Assembly: GCA_024734555.1 (NCBI GenBank)
Contig: JANPWX010000076.1
Span: 2,496,051 to 2,560,050, forward strand
Source: Trochalopteron elliotii
Taxonomy: Eukaryota; Chordata; Aves; Passeriformes; Leiothrichidae
DNA: 64,000 bases
Direction: 5' to 3'
The translations under genes were made by a program, and so were the position numbers. The stretch's first letter is position 1. Every line of letters starts with the position of its first letter. Of this stretch, positions 11,906 through 25,584 are shown in pieces. The notes below the pieces were generated by a model. It made no database searches. It had not been told where the DNA came from and saw only the letters and a program-made list of their open reading frames with translations.

Positions 11906-12013
11906 CTGTTTATGAGATCCAGGCAAGTTCCATTGTTCTTACATGGTCTTGATAAGCATTCATTAATCTCCACTTCACATAGGGTCCCAGTAAAGCCATG
12001 TTGGCAGGAGCAC
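11906..12013 (-). CDS. EYS: EYS-like internal exon D (EGF repeat)
   Basis: The exon is 108 bp, phase 2/2. The acceptor is TTTTTGCTAG|G and the donor AACAG|GTTAGT. The AG|G split codon gives Arg. It reads [14 protein letters not shown], closing the repeat from exon C, then [16 protein letters not shown] and LDLIN with another split Arg codon. The repeat has an O-glucose motif (C-L-S-R-P-C), an O-fucose motif (CKNNGTC) and an N-G-T sequon. Like exon A, it is a multiple of three with the same entry and exit phase, so skipping would remove one EGF repeat-equivalent without a frameshift. The intron to exon E is 0.57 kb, the shortest in the window. Confidence 0.87.
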
Positions 12014-13173
12014 CTAGCAAAAAGGATGTCATTACATTACATTTTGAGGTCATTATAAAGATTCTGGAAAAATATGGCAGATGTTGAGAGGTATTAATCA
12101 AATGGTACCAAAATCATGTTTGCTTTTCACTGGTAATTGCAACGGGCAGTACTTTAACAAGCACCAAAAATTACAGTGTCTGAAGCCCACTAAATAAGAC
12201 TTTTGTTATCATCAGCTGAAGGCCACAGGCTTTGTGCTGACCCCACTGTACAAGGGCTTACTTAGAATTTGCATTGGCCTGAGCTGCTTTTCACTTTTTG
12301 ACACCTGCCCTGCAGCCAGCTGACTGATTCCTCTCACACTGTAGCTTCAGCTCTGGAATAGCATCTATGATGAGGGTGTGAGACACTGAGATAACCATGG
12401 TGTTACAAATAACAGCCTTTTATGTTCCACACCTGAAGGATGGAATGACATCTAGAGTGACCTGGATAATCTTGAGAAGTGGGCCCTTGGGAACTATGTG
12501 AGATTTAACAAGACCAAGTGCAAGGTGTTGCACCTGGCTCAAAGCAACCCTGATATCAATACAGTCTGGGGGATGAACAGATTGAGAGCAGCCCTGTTGA
12601 GAAGGACGTGGGGGTTCTGGTGAGTGAGAGGTTCCAAGAAGGCCTGAGACTGAAGAAGAGAAAAAACCCATTGTGAACATCATAGTTCTCCTGACAAAGA
12701 CTTCCAGATGCCAGTGACTTGCAGTAAGACTGCCAGTTCTTGAGAAAGAACAAAATCACTGATCACTGGATGCACACAGACATTTTGAGGGCAATCATAA
12801 TCAAAGAGACATAATTGCAAGATTTCTTATATAACAGCTATAACCACATTCTTCATGAAGTTTTCCTATTAATTTCAGCTCAAATTGTCTGTACTATTGT
12901 AACTGGCCTAAAAAACCCTCTGCTTTTTTAAATTAGATCCTAATGATTTTAATTAGCTCAACAATAAGTTTTGGGGTCATACTTATGGTGTATATGTATT
13001 ACTTTTTCACACAAGAAGATTTAGACTTATAATGCAAGTGTCAAACACATTACACTCCCTCCCCCCACCCCTTCACTGAAGGTCAGCAAACATTAGACAG
13101 GCAAAGTACTAAAGGAAAAGCTAGATTATAAAAATCCATGTGTCACATTTGTCACTCAAGTAATTTTTCTGAC
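12014..13173 (-). other. Intron between exons C and D
   Basis: A 1160-bp intron holding a CR1 fragment at about 12400-12690 and otherwise unremarkable AT-rich sequence. Confidence 0.8.
12400..12690 (+). mobile_element. CR1 ORF2 fragment
   Basis: Plus-strand blocks include CAAGACCAAGTGCAAGGTGT, TGCACCTGGCTCAAAGCAAC and GAGAAGGACGTGGGGGTTCT, which correspond to the 3' part of CR1 ORF2. The fragment is truncated at both ends. Confidence 0.75.
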
Positions 13174-13270
13174 CTGTAGTGGTTGACCCCATCCACACAG
13201 AGACCTCCATTCTGGCATGGATGGGAAATGCACTCATCACTGTTAACTTCGCAGTAGGTACCCTCAAATC
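13174..13270 (-). CDS. EYS: EYS-like internal exon C (EGF repeat)
   Basis: The exon is 97 bp, phase 1 in and 2 out. The acceptor is TCTGTGTTTCAG|GA and the donor CTACAG|GTCAGA. It reads FEGTYCEV, which closes the repeat from exon B, then [16 protein letters not shown] and VDGVNHY with a split Arg codon. C-I-S-H-P-C fits the O-glucose consensus. The loop before the third cysteine ends in Leu (CQNGGLC), so the O-fucose consensus found in the other repeats is missing here. The Asp in [12 protein letters not shown], spanning the junction to exon D, fits the Asp/Asn beta-hydroxylation consensus. The intron to the next exon is only 1.16 kb and contains a CR1 fragment. The phases fit the flanking exons exactly, which supports this as a real exon rather than a chance open frame. 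Confidence 0.87.
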
Positions 13271-13329
13271 CTGAAACACAGATTTCATTAACTGTGAATG
13301 AATGAACTTTACTACTTGATGTGAATAAA

Positions 13330-13760
13330 AAGGTCACAGACTCTCGTGGAGGTTTGGCTATCTGGGCCCAGGACTAACTCAGACAATGAAAGTGGCCAGC
13401 CTAGGAAACCTCAGCTGCACTCAAAGCTGTTTAAGAAAAGCCTGAGAGAAGCATCAGCAATCGCTACCTCATTGGAGCATTTAAGCTGAATTGCCCTTGG
13501 TGTCTGACTGAGTTGTGTTGCAGCCATGGCCAATGCCTGGCTGTGTAGTAGGCTGGCTTTGGCCTACAGACAGGCTCCCTGCTTTGGCCTTGGATCTGCC
13601 CCATTCCCTGCAGCGCTGACTAGCAGAACAGCATCCTCTGCTGCTCCTGGATACAGCCACTGGAACTTCCTTACCTGCCTCATTCATATACTGTCAGACT
13701 TCTGTCTGACCTCTGCTTCTGAAGGAGCCAGTTCTTACTGCTCACTGACCCTAACATCAG
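13330..13760. other. GC-richer patch, probably an unidentified old repeat
   Basis: The base composition (TGGCTTTGGCCTACAGACAG and similar) differs clearly from the flanking AT-rich intron and looks repeat-derived. I do not recognise the family, and no terminal repeats or coding pattern stand out. Confidence 0.3.
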
Positions 13761-14520
13761 GACTACAAGTAGAAGTAATCCTGAAAGAACTTTCTCTGAC
13801 TATTTTTGTTCCTTAGCTTCAGCAAGTAAATTTCCAGACTGTATATGAAGTCTCAACATACTTTAATGCACTACAGAGAACACATTTGGATAGAGCATCT
13901 GGATAAATATACTGGGGAAATGTAACCCATTTTAAAGGACTAAAAGAGCTTTCTTAGACAGTGTGGGATAAAATCAGAAACTAAAAGCTAATTCAGTAAT
14001 TAATATATTAGAGAGAGTAGTGAAAGTTAGAGGACCATATTTATTCAAAGAAGTCACTAGCTGAGAAAAAAAAAAACAACTGGATTTAATATTTAAATGA
14101 AAAAAAACAGTGACTAAGATCTTAACTGCACAGTACATCACTTACATAATACATTTGACTTTGTAAATGTTCCACCATATTTACTAAAATGAAATAAGAC
14201 ACTTAAGTATCTTAAGTGATACATGAACCCTATTTCTGCTCTTAGACAGCATACTACGTCTTCTAACATTTGCATAAATAGATGTTCTGCTAAATGCGTA
14301 CTTGTGTTAAAATTCTAGACATATGGTGGAGAAACTAGAGCTACTTAGTTGAATTTTGGACAAATTCAATATAATTGTTTTCAATTGATGGAGAAATAAA
14401 GTCTGGAGCATTTTCCAAACTAGCATTTCAATTATAGTCACGCTGTTGTGATGTTATTCTTTGTTTCAGAAATTTCTTGAGCTTGAAGGATACCCTCATT
14501 TATTTCCTATTTGTATGTGT

Positions 14521-14620
14521 CACCAAAAAAAATGCGACAAAAACAAAACCAAATCAAAGCAAAAAAGGAAAAAACAAACCACCGAAAAAACAAACCACCA
14601 AAAAAACACCCAGCAATCCC
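14521..14620. repeat. A-rich low-complexity tract
   Basis: Irregular runs of AAAAC and AACCACC occur. Three overlapping lysine-rich open frames here are artefacts. Confidence 0.8.
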
Positions 14621-17600
14621 TTCAAAACACTGTCAAAGAATTGTCATAATAGCAAGAAAAACTATCTCAGTGTACTGTTTTGAAGTATCTCACTCAGCAC
14701 AGGCAAATTTGCATTCTGAATGGCTTAGTTTATTATGTGCAAATGGGCCTGAAACAGAGCAAACCATCCAAATACTTTTCTTATCTGTAGCATGTGTAAT
14801 CTGCATCTTAATACTGCTGAACATTCGTCTATCCCTGCCTGTAGTTTGATTCAGGAAAAAAGAAAGGTAGAAGAACACTAAGCTAGTACACCACAGACCA
14901 AGTTAAGTACTAGATTATGTGAGTAGGCAGAAGTCACTGACAAATAAAATATTCAGGAGGTGTTTGATACATGACATTCAGTGCCACTGAGTTAGACCAG
15001 ATAAGATGACAACACATTTCTCTACCTTTAGTTTAATTAAGAAATTGGAGGGCATGATGAATGTAAGACACTAAGGCTCACAGAACTATTTGTAGTCAAC
15101 TTCCTCATCTGTAATTTCTCATCTATTCATAATGTTTGAAATTCCTAAAACTAAATTTGATTACTGAGTAGAAGGCTGTTAATGGGCAGGGAAAATAGAG
15201 CGGCACTGAAAAGGACACACTGAAGGTAATATCATAAATAACTTACAGATATATAGATATATTTTAGCTTTATAATGCTATCGCAGAAGAGTTGTGAAGA
15301 TAACAAAGTAAAACTGAAAAAAAATTAAGAACTTTTATGCAAAATAACTTCTTACTTTTTGTGTTGCTATAGAGTATTTAAGCAAGCATCTTAAAAAAAA
15401 CACCACAGTTATCAGATTAGAATATATAAAACAAAATGGAGGCATTGCTCATTCTGCTCTTGCCTGTCATCCTCTCTGGTTATGGATGTTTTATGGTCTT
15501 TTTGAAGTAAATAGTACAGAAGTGAATATACAAAGCGTTATTTAAACAGATTTTTTGAATGCAGTAGTACATCATTTTCTAGCCCATAGCAATATATCAA
15601 TACCTCGAAAAGACATAAAATAAGCAAACATATAGCCGGCATTCTACTTTAGCTATTTTTCCTGCAAACAGAGAAAAAAAAAACCCCTAAACTATTTCCA
15701 TCACAAAATTGTACTGTTTATCTACTACATTATACAATGAGCAGTCTAAGTATTCAATTTACTATGTTTTCTTATGCTTACCAACAAATTATTTTAGTCC
15801 CTTTTTATTAAAGAGGTAGTTATTTTTTTCATAATGACATACACTACTAAAAATTGCAGACAACTACTTAGATGATATTTTGATCTGTGATGAAAATTTG
15901 TGAACTAATGCAGTAACTTTTTCTAAGGAATTTTTAGCATTTCTAACAATTTTTCAATAGAATCAGTGAAATCCTGCTTTCAACTAAAATGTTTATTCAG
16001 AAACACACAAATCTGCTTAAATGGATCCCAAAATATTATATCATTCATATTTTCTGTATTTTTGTCTTCTAGTATATTTAGAATTTATCAAGCTTTATAA
16101 AGGATGTTTCAATAAAATCATATGACAATAAGCCAATTTTAATTCAGCCCTTAAATATGTTTTCAGAGTAAACTACAAAAAGAAAAGTGCAACACTGTGC
16201 ACATCACTTGTACAAACAAGAGAGGTCAAACTTCAAAACAAATACTGCAGATATTGATAAAATATTTATTTTAGGAATATTCTTGAACAGGTACCAATTA
16301 TATTACCTCCTAATTTGAAAGACTAGTTAAAACTCTCATACCTAAGTGGAACTGGTTTAAAGAATTGGTAGTTTATTTGCATTGAAGATGAGATTCTGCA
16401 TGAGTCTAACATGTAAGGACCCTTGTATTTTACATGATAGTCATATACAATTTAAAGGGTATTTTAATACATTAGGTTATTTTGTATAAGCTACAACTGC
16501 TGCCACACATATCTCTGATCTTCTGGGATACTTAAACTAAAATTTATGTGGTGATGTAATTTTTAGAGAAATGCATACATGTTTCCAAATTATTTAATGT
16601 GTTTCAAGAGGAAATAAAAAAGACGATGAGGGGAACTGCTCTAAAATGTTTAATATGTCAAATATATTAGTGTATAAAACTCTAATGAAAATCACAACAT
16701 TACTGATGTGATAACAGGCTTGCTATTGTGAAATGGTTTTTATTTGTCATACTTAACTCTATTTTTTTATGTCACATTAGAAAAACTGAAGGTGTAAAGA
16801 GAATCTCGTAAGTATTGCTGGTATCCACATAGTTTTTTTAAAATCAAATGGATACAGCAATTAGTTTAAAACATTTATTTGTGAACGTATTGAATACGTA
16901 TAGATATATTTGACAATGTGTCTCAGAAAGGTTAATGATTTTTGTAGTAACATAACATATTCAAGACTTTCAGAAATTAACAGAGAAGAAAAACAACTGG
17001 AAGTTATTACAGTTTGTTGTGTTAGAAAACAGTCTTATTTCTCTCTATTTTTAATTGTTCAGGTGGCAAGAAAGTAACTAATGATGTGAGGCCTGGAAAC
17101 ATCTAGACAGCTGTTACTTAAGATGATACAAATGCCATTTTTGCTTCTGTTTCTCTGAAATATAGGAAATCCTGCATTTCTCAACCCTGTCTATGGGCCT
17201 TCTGGGAGCTGCAAAGTGATGGAATTTGCAGAATATAGAAGCTAAATATCTGCTGTCACAGTTATGGTCATTTTCATCTTCTTATTCCATTGCAGAGGAA
17301 CATTACGGAATTGACCTCTGCTGGTAACAGGATTCTAATGGGATACTTTGCCATGAGCTCTCTACTGTTTTGCTAATCAGAACAGTATCATAGATGTTTG
17401 TCTCCTTACCCTGAACTATTTATGAACCAATGTTTGCAAACAGCAGAGATATCATAGCAGTCCCATAATCATTAGTTGAGGTACTTAGATTGTTCAGCAT
17501 AACATAAGTAAGTATATAAATCAAAATCAAAGGTGTGCAAAATATTAGGCACTGTCAAAAGGCTGGTTTGCTCTGTAAAATTATGACTGTGTGTGTCTAA

Positions 17601-20600
17601 AAAAGAAACTGGCACTGAAGGGCTCAGAAATCTGACAATGGCAAACTCCAGTTTAAATAACTTTTTCATCATCTGTTTATTATTTCTGCTTGGTATTATA
17701 AATTTTGTACATTATGATAATTTTCACTTAGACTTGTTTCAGACATTGGCTGAAAAATATTTTGCCTCAGTTCAAATTTCTAGCTGTAAGATGCTATAGA
17801 TCAAATAGAAATAATCATAGCATCTAGAACAAAGAGTAGGTGTCATGGGAAAGCTATTGACAGGAGACTGATAAAAGAGGTGAAAAAGTCTTGGGAAAAA
17901 TCTGTTTTAAAAAAGGGCTTCAGAAATTACCTTGGAGCATCAAGGAAGTATTGCTTTTAGAAAGGACAAAGGAAAAACAGAATGCCTAATTCCAGTAAAA
18001 ACTGTAGCTATTGTTTCTCTTTAGAGATAAGTCCTTTTCATAGATTTCCCTGGAACAATACACATAATTTCCCTACACCCTAAAACTGATTGCTTTAACC
18101 TTAAACCCCATGCACAAAGCAGTTTTTCAACTTCTCAGCACCGATTTTTAGATCTTTAAAGCTGCAACGAGCATAAATAAGATGACAAAGCTTTTGTGTA
18201 CATGAGTGCTGTAATGGCATATGTCGTCGCTCCCTGTTCTTTTTACTCCTCTCTAAAACTGTGTGCTTTCCAGAACTATGAAATAAATAAATAAAATTTT
18301 AAAAAGTCTTTACAGCAATAATAAAACAGCAAGAGGCAAGTTGTCAAGAATTCAGCCTGCCTACCACCTGAAAGATTTTCCTAAGCTGCCTAAATAATCA
18401 GCAGAGTGACATAAATATTTCTATAGCATTAGCCATTTGACTTTTTATGTCTGCTTTTGCATGAAGTGAAGAACATCAGAGAATAATACCTTAATGTAAT
18501 ACTGTGGACATCTGCATCCACAATCCAGACATTTCAAGTTTATTTCTTTCAACAATACATATATTATTCTATTGGTCATATTTCCCTTCTACCATAACCT
18601 ATTTTAATATTACTGAGTTAATCCAAATGCTGGTCAAGTAATCCATATTTCTGAAAAGAGTAGGTAAAACTTTGATATGAACTCTCTCTATATGTATGCA
18701 ATATCTAATGTATCATATGTAACATTTCCTGATAATTTTTGTCTCACAACCTAACATGTATAGGGAAAATTGCTTCCATTGCAAGAAGGAGCCTGCATGA
18801 ACATCCTGAGCTTATCCCATCCATATTACTTGGACCAATGAAGGAAGTTCTACATCCAATTTTAAAGAGAGATTCATTTCTACCTTCTAAGAAGCAGGAA
18901 TTCTAGGAACTATCTTAATTCAATGATCTTGCCCTTCCCTTCCTGTCTTTATGTCAGCAACAACTCTATCTGCTGTTACTACTACGTTTCCTTCTCTAGC
19001 TATATCTACTAATAATTCTCATAAAAGAATAAATCAGTGTTTAAAAAAGTCTTTTTAGAAAACACTAGATATTTTCTTACCTGTAGTTTATGATTTCAAA
19101 TTATTTTTCTATCTTGTTATTCTCTGCAATATTCTTGTGCTTGTAATTACACGGGTTTCTCACCTTGTGAAAACTGCTACCTTTTATCTTCCATTTCATC
19201 ATTAATTGAACTTCTTGTTCCTCAGTCTCAGTCAGAGAGCTGATCTTGCATTCAGTAGTTTTATGCCCTGTCATAGTTTTCCTTGATTTTGAATACATTT
19301 TTCAGTAATTTTTTTTGTCTTGGAACACAATTGTTCTTAGAAAGCATCACTATTTTTACCAAACTCTCCTCTCTTTCTTTCGAGTTGCCTCTACAAAACT
19401 AACAGTTTTGTGCTTGCCATTATCTAGAAGAGCACGGTCTAATGCCTGTACTCTTGTTCATTTACCCTCTATTTTACTTATATATGCAGTTAAATTGCTC
19501 TTTAGATCTTTTTCATGTAGACCTTTTGGGGAATTTACGAACAGCAGCCGAGGCTCAACTACGAATATTTCAACATTATTTAAATTCTATAGTTTTGCTC
19601 ACATGTCCTGCCTTGCTCTTCTGTAACACTAAATTTTCATTTCTATTATTAAGATTAATTCTACAAATGGAATTCTCCAGTACTGTAAAGGCATGTTGAT
19701 AAATTAGGTAATAAAAATTCTGCTTTTTGCCCTAAGTTTTCCATTCCTTCTGTCTTCTTTGCATTTAGTGTGTAGTATTTAAAGAGATTCAGTGGTGGCT
19801 ATATGATTAACAGCTCAAACCCCTGTGTCCTCCCAACTGTCTTGATCAAACTTTTGCTTATTAATTACTGGCAAAGTATTTTGGATGGGTTTTCTATACA
19901 CCTCTTGGGAAACTTGTTCTACAGGAGCGATTCTTAACCTTTTGCAATAATGGCCCTCCCTACAACATTCTTGCAACCTTGAATATACCATCATGCAATT
20001 GTAGAGACCATAATTTTTTTAACTGTTTAACCTGCCTGTGTGAACATTTAACTTAAAATCATGGTCTAACACTGTTCCATGATCTATGATATGAGAGCCC
20101 AGTTTTGTTACACAAATATAGTAATCTATCTCCTTGCAGAAAGAAAACCTGTGTATCTAGGGCAAACAGCTCGAGAGGAAGTTTTACATTAATGCTATTT
20201 ATAGAATTTTAGAACTCTTTATAGCGAAATCAGACAACTGTAGTTCCCCAATGTACATACGGGAACAAAGATGCAGCTTTGTTTTATACTACAGCTAATC
20301 ATGGCTTCATCACCTTCTTACCAATTTGCTGTGGTAATTCTGTCCTAAACTGATATCTTACATCAACTTTGATTCTGCCCAATTCACATTCTATCAGCTT
20401 TTGTCTTCTTTGACCTAGCGAATGCATATTCTCTTTTTCTTCTGAATATGTACTACTGTCAATGGTATAATGTATGGTCCTGTTTTACCCATCTCAGATT
20501 TTTAGAATTTGGTAAGCACTGCTGCATTTTGTGATTTCTGTTATACCAGACTCAAACTTTCTAATGACTGGACTGTTAACTACTGGCAAGTTTAATCCAC

Positions 20601-20839
20601 ATGCCATTTACTACTAAATCAAGTGTCTTGGAGTAATCTACCTACATCAGTGTGACTGCCTTTTGTGATCAGGTCTATAATCCTGACAAATTTATGTGGA
20701 GAAAAAGGGAGGAACATGCAAGACAAAAAGAGATAAATAATAGAAAAGATGACAACAGAGGAATTAGACTTCCTCAAACCGCTTTCAGCTGAAATTCTGT
20801 ATTTTTCTGTCTCTCCTTTTTTTGATAAGAGTCTTGAGT

Positions 20840-20897
20840 AACTGGTTGCATTTTTCCTAGCATGAGTGAACTGGTTGCATTTTTCCTAGCATGAGTG
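20840..20897. repeat. 29-bp perfect tandem duplication
   Basis: The unit beginning AACTGGTTGCATTTTTCC occurs twice back to back (20840-20868 and 20869-20897) with no mismatch, which indicates a recent local duplication. Confidence 0.93.
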
Positions 20898-22261
20898 ATC
20901 AACTCACTTTATGAATTATGCCTTTTACCCTTTTCAATTCTGAATTTTTCACTTTTCAAGATTTGTTAGCAATGTATGCTACTGATTCACATAACTGCCC
21001 TATGACTTCCCCAAGGATTCCTAGCTGCAAGCTTCAAGAATTCTTAAAAATTCCATCAAATCTCCCAGAGAATCCTGGCTGCATGTTTTTTTTTTTTTTT
21101 TATTCTGCAGAAATGGTGCACAAAAATGTTTAGAAAATGTGACTTTTTCTGGGGAATGTTAAGAAAAGACTTGAGTTACATGTCTCTCTATAATCATTTC
21201 TGAAAAAGGTTTCAAATATCAATATCTTGTGTCAAAAGCTGGTTTTGAAAAACAGCTTTTTTTAAAGATGCTTCACTAAGCAACTTACATACCTTCCCAG
21301 TGAAGTTTGAGCTTTTTACCTCTGCAGCTTGCAGTAACCTTTATCTTAACAGTGAAAAAACACAAGGTATAATATGCTCCTGATTCCTAGATATTATATC
21401 CATATCTTTGTAGCTTAGTAAACAAGTAATAGTATTTTCATGTAACAATGCAGTTATCTGCTATCCTTTATCCCTAGGAGACCCCTACCTTTATAGGCAT
21501 AACAGTGAAGACTTCAAAATCCTTCTCCAATTCCAGTTTCAGTAGTTGTACTTCCCTGTTACTTAAATTTTGTAAATTTTCAGTGCAGTTGTTAGTTAGT
21601 TAATGTATTCTTCAATTCCTACATGGAAGTGTATAGCAATGTTCTGCACAGTTAAACTGTTGCTCCGTTCCACCTTAGCAGTTCTTGTACATTGTGGGAG
21701 AGATTGTGTCTCTTAAACCATGGCCCAGGGAAGCTGTCAGCACCTGCTGTGATTTGGTTTGTTGTGCATACAGGGAGCAACCCGCTGTATCCATTAAGCA
21801 AGGGAAGATTACTTCCCTGATGTGCCAGGCCTTCCTGACAGCTCAGCAGGAAAAGAAACCGTTTCCAACTTGCTCTAATTTTTGTACTTTCACCAATTTG
21901 CATATATTTTTTCTAAATCTGCCTGTCTGTTTTGTCAATTTAGTTTGTCTCTGCTGGCCAGGTGCATATCTATCTCTATGTCATTGTAACAATTGACTGA
22001 GAAATACTAACTCTGAGTGCTGAATCTAAGCCACCATAGATTTAATAAGTATTGTAAAATAAGAAATTAATAATAGGTAAATCGATGGCTATCTTTCCAC
22101 TCTTTTAACACAACCGATAGAGCTGCTGCAATTCATGATGGTTTTGTGCTCTTGAAACATACTTTTTTCTACTTACATTAAGATAGCGATAAATTAAACA
22201 TATATTTGCAATTTTCTGGAGCACAACAGAAAATGAAAAAATTAACTATTCCAGTCCTCAC

Positions 22262-22521
22262 CTGTTTTGCAAATGCACATTGGATTTCCATCTACTTGTG
22301 CCAAGCAGGTTGAATTGTTTATACATGGATTGTAAGGCAGCTCACAGGGACTGAAGCGCTGGTGGCAGAAGTCGCCAGTGTAAAATGGAGGACAAATGCA
22401 TACAAACTGCCCTGGCTTCACAGATTCAAAACACGTGGCTCCATTCAAGCATGGTTCAGATTCACATTCATTTATATCTTCACTGCAGTCTGGCCCTGTC
22501 CATCCTGCTGTACATGTGCAT
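22262..22521 (-). CDS. EYS: EYS-like internal exon B (two and a half EGF repeats)
   Basis: This 260-bp exon, phase 2 in and 1 out, is the longest of the five. The acceptor is TTTCCTCTCCAG|A and the donor ACAG|GTGAGG. It completes the repeat begun in exon A ([14 protein letters not shown]). It then encodes a full calcium-binding-type repeat, [20 protein letters not shown] through [14 protein letters not shown], and then most of a repeat without the DxNE signature ([18 protein letters not shown], then [15 protein letters not shown]). Motifs seen are C-E-S-E-P-C (O-glucose type), CLNGATC and CINNSTC (O-fucose type), and N-N-S-T (N-glycosylation). The last base G combines with GA of the next exon to give Gly, followed by FEGTYCE. 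The resemblance to mammalian EYS is from memory, not a search. Confidence 0.87.
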
Positions 22522-22622
22522 CTGGAGAGGAAAGAAAAAAAACCAAACCATTGACATGGCAGAATAAAAATTAACAGCTTAGCTCAATCACTACCAACCC
22601 TTTCAATTTTAAAAATACCATT

Positions 22623-22657
22623 AAAAAACAAAAACAAAAACAAAAAACAAAAAAAAA
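22623..22657. repeat. (A)nC low-complexity tract
   Basis: Repeated AAAAAC units lie about 100 bp upstream (in gene orientation) of the acceptor of exon B. Confidence 0.85.
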
Positions 22658-25584
22658 CCCCAACAAAATGAAACAAATCCACCCAACCCCAAATCAATAA
22701 TACATTTCTGTGACTGGCTTTCCTCTTCCTGGAAATTGTATCAGAATGCATTATTAATAAAATTTATATTCAGATTATTCTCCCAGAAGTGATCTGAGCA
22801 AAAGCAAAAGGACTTATTCTAAGTCACAGTATCACTTGGAGAACCATCTGGTTTAGGAAATGCAGACAGAATCATGGTTAGACCATTTTTAAGATGAAAC
22901 AACAGCACAAATTATCAAATATGGAAAGTAAATTTTCTAAATGTTAAGGATTAGAAGGACAACTTTTCATACATGGGAAATTAGTAAGTACTTCAATGTT
23001 TAGGATGAAATGCATCAGGCAGCATATTCAGTATGCTTAAGAAAGAAAGTGGGAGTCATGAAGAATCCCAATTTCATTGTGTTCAGTCTCTTTTTTGAAT
23101 ACTTTTGTGAAGATTGGTTAGTGATAACACAGAAGACAAAACTTGGACCAAAATCTAAATTACATCTGATTGTAAGGAACCTATTTTCATGAATTAGATA
23201 AATATATTTTTCTATTCACAATATAAATACAATGAGGTCCTGTAAATTCAAAGAAAACTATTTGCTAATGTTTTCAAAGCTTGCAGAGCCAAATTGTTTC
23301 ACTAGCTGCAATAAGAGAGGCCTCTATGTACTTTAAAAGTCATACATTTCTGTTACTTTCACTGTAAATAAAATTGAATTTTATTTTATTTTTGCTGCTA
23401 TTTGGCAGGACAAGAAACAATATGAAAGATGAACTATTCCAGCTCTTGTCTACTTTGATCAATACTGATTTCCGGTATTTAAACATTCAAATATATCTTC
23501 ATAGTTGTAATTTGATAAGAGAATTTGTTCTTAAATAATAAACAGGTCGCTTAATGGAGAATCTGTTACATAGTTTTGTTCTGTAAAGTACAAGTAATGC
23601 TTGCCGCATGAAAGGCAAATTTCACCCCTTAAAAAAACCCAGTCTTTTCTTTCAAATTTTTTGTGTTCTGTGTTATTTATTTGTGGGATACAACAGCTAC
23701 GTCACATGAAATGGAATTGATATTACAAAGGAATTTATAATTTTAAAGGCCTGAGTATTTTATCATTAAGGATTCAAAAATCAGGATACTGTATTTTTCT
23801 CATGTTAAAAAACTAATAGTTTTTACTATCAAAAAGCATTCAGACATTCTTAAAATAACTGACAAAGATCACATTTCAGGAATCATCATTTACGATACTC
23901 AAAACATACTTTTGGGAATATGGTTAAAAATAAATATGTTTTTTATTCTCTGCTTATGCACAGCAAACATACCTGCTTTTGCTATACGTGGCAGAGTGCA
24001 TTTATTATCTAGAAGCAACATCCACTGAATAACACTGCATGCCCAATCAGTGCTTTACTGAATTTTCTCTTAAGTAGTCAATGTATAAAAACATCAGACT
24101 CTTACAAATTAAGCATCTCCAAATGTCTCATACTGAACACAGGAGAACACTCTGACCCAACAGATCAGAGCACAGATGTTAATTGGTTTACAGCTGCTCT
24201 TTTTTTTGTTGACTTCTTTTATGAAGTTGTGAATAAAATACTACTGATGCACTACTACAAATTGGTATGTAGCACTTGGCTATGCTCCATTTTTAGCTTA
24301 AAAAGCTCATTAAATGGAGAGCCTTTCACTTCGTATTAGGAGAACACAGTTCAGTTCTGACCTGGTCTGACTTTATGGACATAACTGAGGTGCAGAGGAG
24401 CAAACATTAAACACATTTCATTCCCTTTTTTGCCCTAATGAGTTTCATAACTGCCTTTGAGTTACCAAAACTATTCTGTATGACTACAGGGAGCACTAGG
24501 TCACTGAAACAGAGCAGTTATCTACACTACACAACTAGCCAGTCCTCCCCTGGCTTCACGCCAGCTACCAGCTGAGATGTAACAGTCAATATTAATGCAA
24601 AGGAGACAATTAATAACAGAGCTTTTTGTACTCCTTTCTGGATTATTAAAAAAAGTTATGGGAGTCCTCATTAAATGTGGAAAAAAAACCACATAGAAGC
24701 ATCTATCCTGAGGCCCAGTTTAAAGAATCAAGACAAAATTTTGTGTTAATGAGAACGGTTATTTAGGTAAAAGGTAAGGAGGTGTTACGACTATTAAAAG
24801 CAAATTATAAATTAAGTTATTATAGCTGGTATTCTTGGAAATTAACTGATCAAAAGACAAAAACCCAAACAAATTTTTCAGAATGACTAATTTTTTTCAC
24901 TCCATTACAAAAATGAAGATGATTTCTAGAATTCTCAGGGGAAAAAGAAAACCTGATATATACTTTTAAGAGTTCATATAAAGATAATCAATGCTGAATT
25001 TCTTTCTATTGTTTTATTAACTTCCCAGTATAAATATTTTTCTTTCAAATAACCAAACCCAAATATACCCATTGATATTAGAAAACCAAATCATGACTCT
25101 TTTATGTAAACTGTTAATTTTAATAATATGCGCCCCACATACTGCTGAGGTTGTGACATGTGTAGAACTCCAACACATATAAATCAGCTTCATAAGTATT
25201 ATCTCTTTACTTTTCATACATCTCTCCATAAATTGAAAATCTTTCTATAGAAACACAAACAAAGGAGAGGGCAATGAAAATACACAAGTTGTATTCATGG
25301 TTTTATATTTTTCCACCTGCTTTAACATCAAAGTAAAAATTAAAAATTGCAAATTATAGTTATGAATTGTATCCAGAGAAGTTAATAAGTTCCTCTGTCT
25401 CTATATGATGAGTTAAGTATTAAATTTTGTTCTTACCAACTTGAAAACTCCCTTTCTACTTCTCACATTCCAGTGAAATATATCTATATCACTTGCCTTA
25501 TATTCTACCTTAAAGGTCTTAAAGAATTAAATAACGAGGAAGTGTCTTAAGAATACCTGAATTGTTGATTTTGGAAAAAAGTTT

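Larger units (their letters stand above)
13271..22261 (-). other. Intron between exons B and C
   Basis: A 9.0-kb intron. Apart from a GC-richer patch after 13330, an A-rich stretch at 14521-14620, a 29-bp tandem duplication at 20840-20897 and a short poly(T) near 21087, I see no recognisable element. The block 14700-20800 is plain AT-rich sequence, notably poor in CR1 and LTRs compared with the other introns. Confidence 0.75.

Noticed and set aside
22623..22657. A-rich repeats considered as a CRISPR-like or regulatory array
   Set aside because: Simple low-complexity sequence without repeat-spacer structure, in a vertebrate intron.
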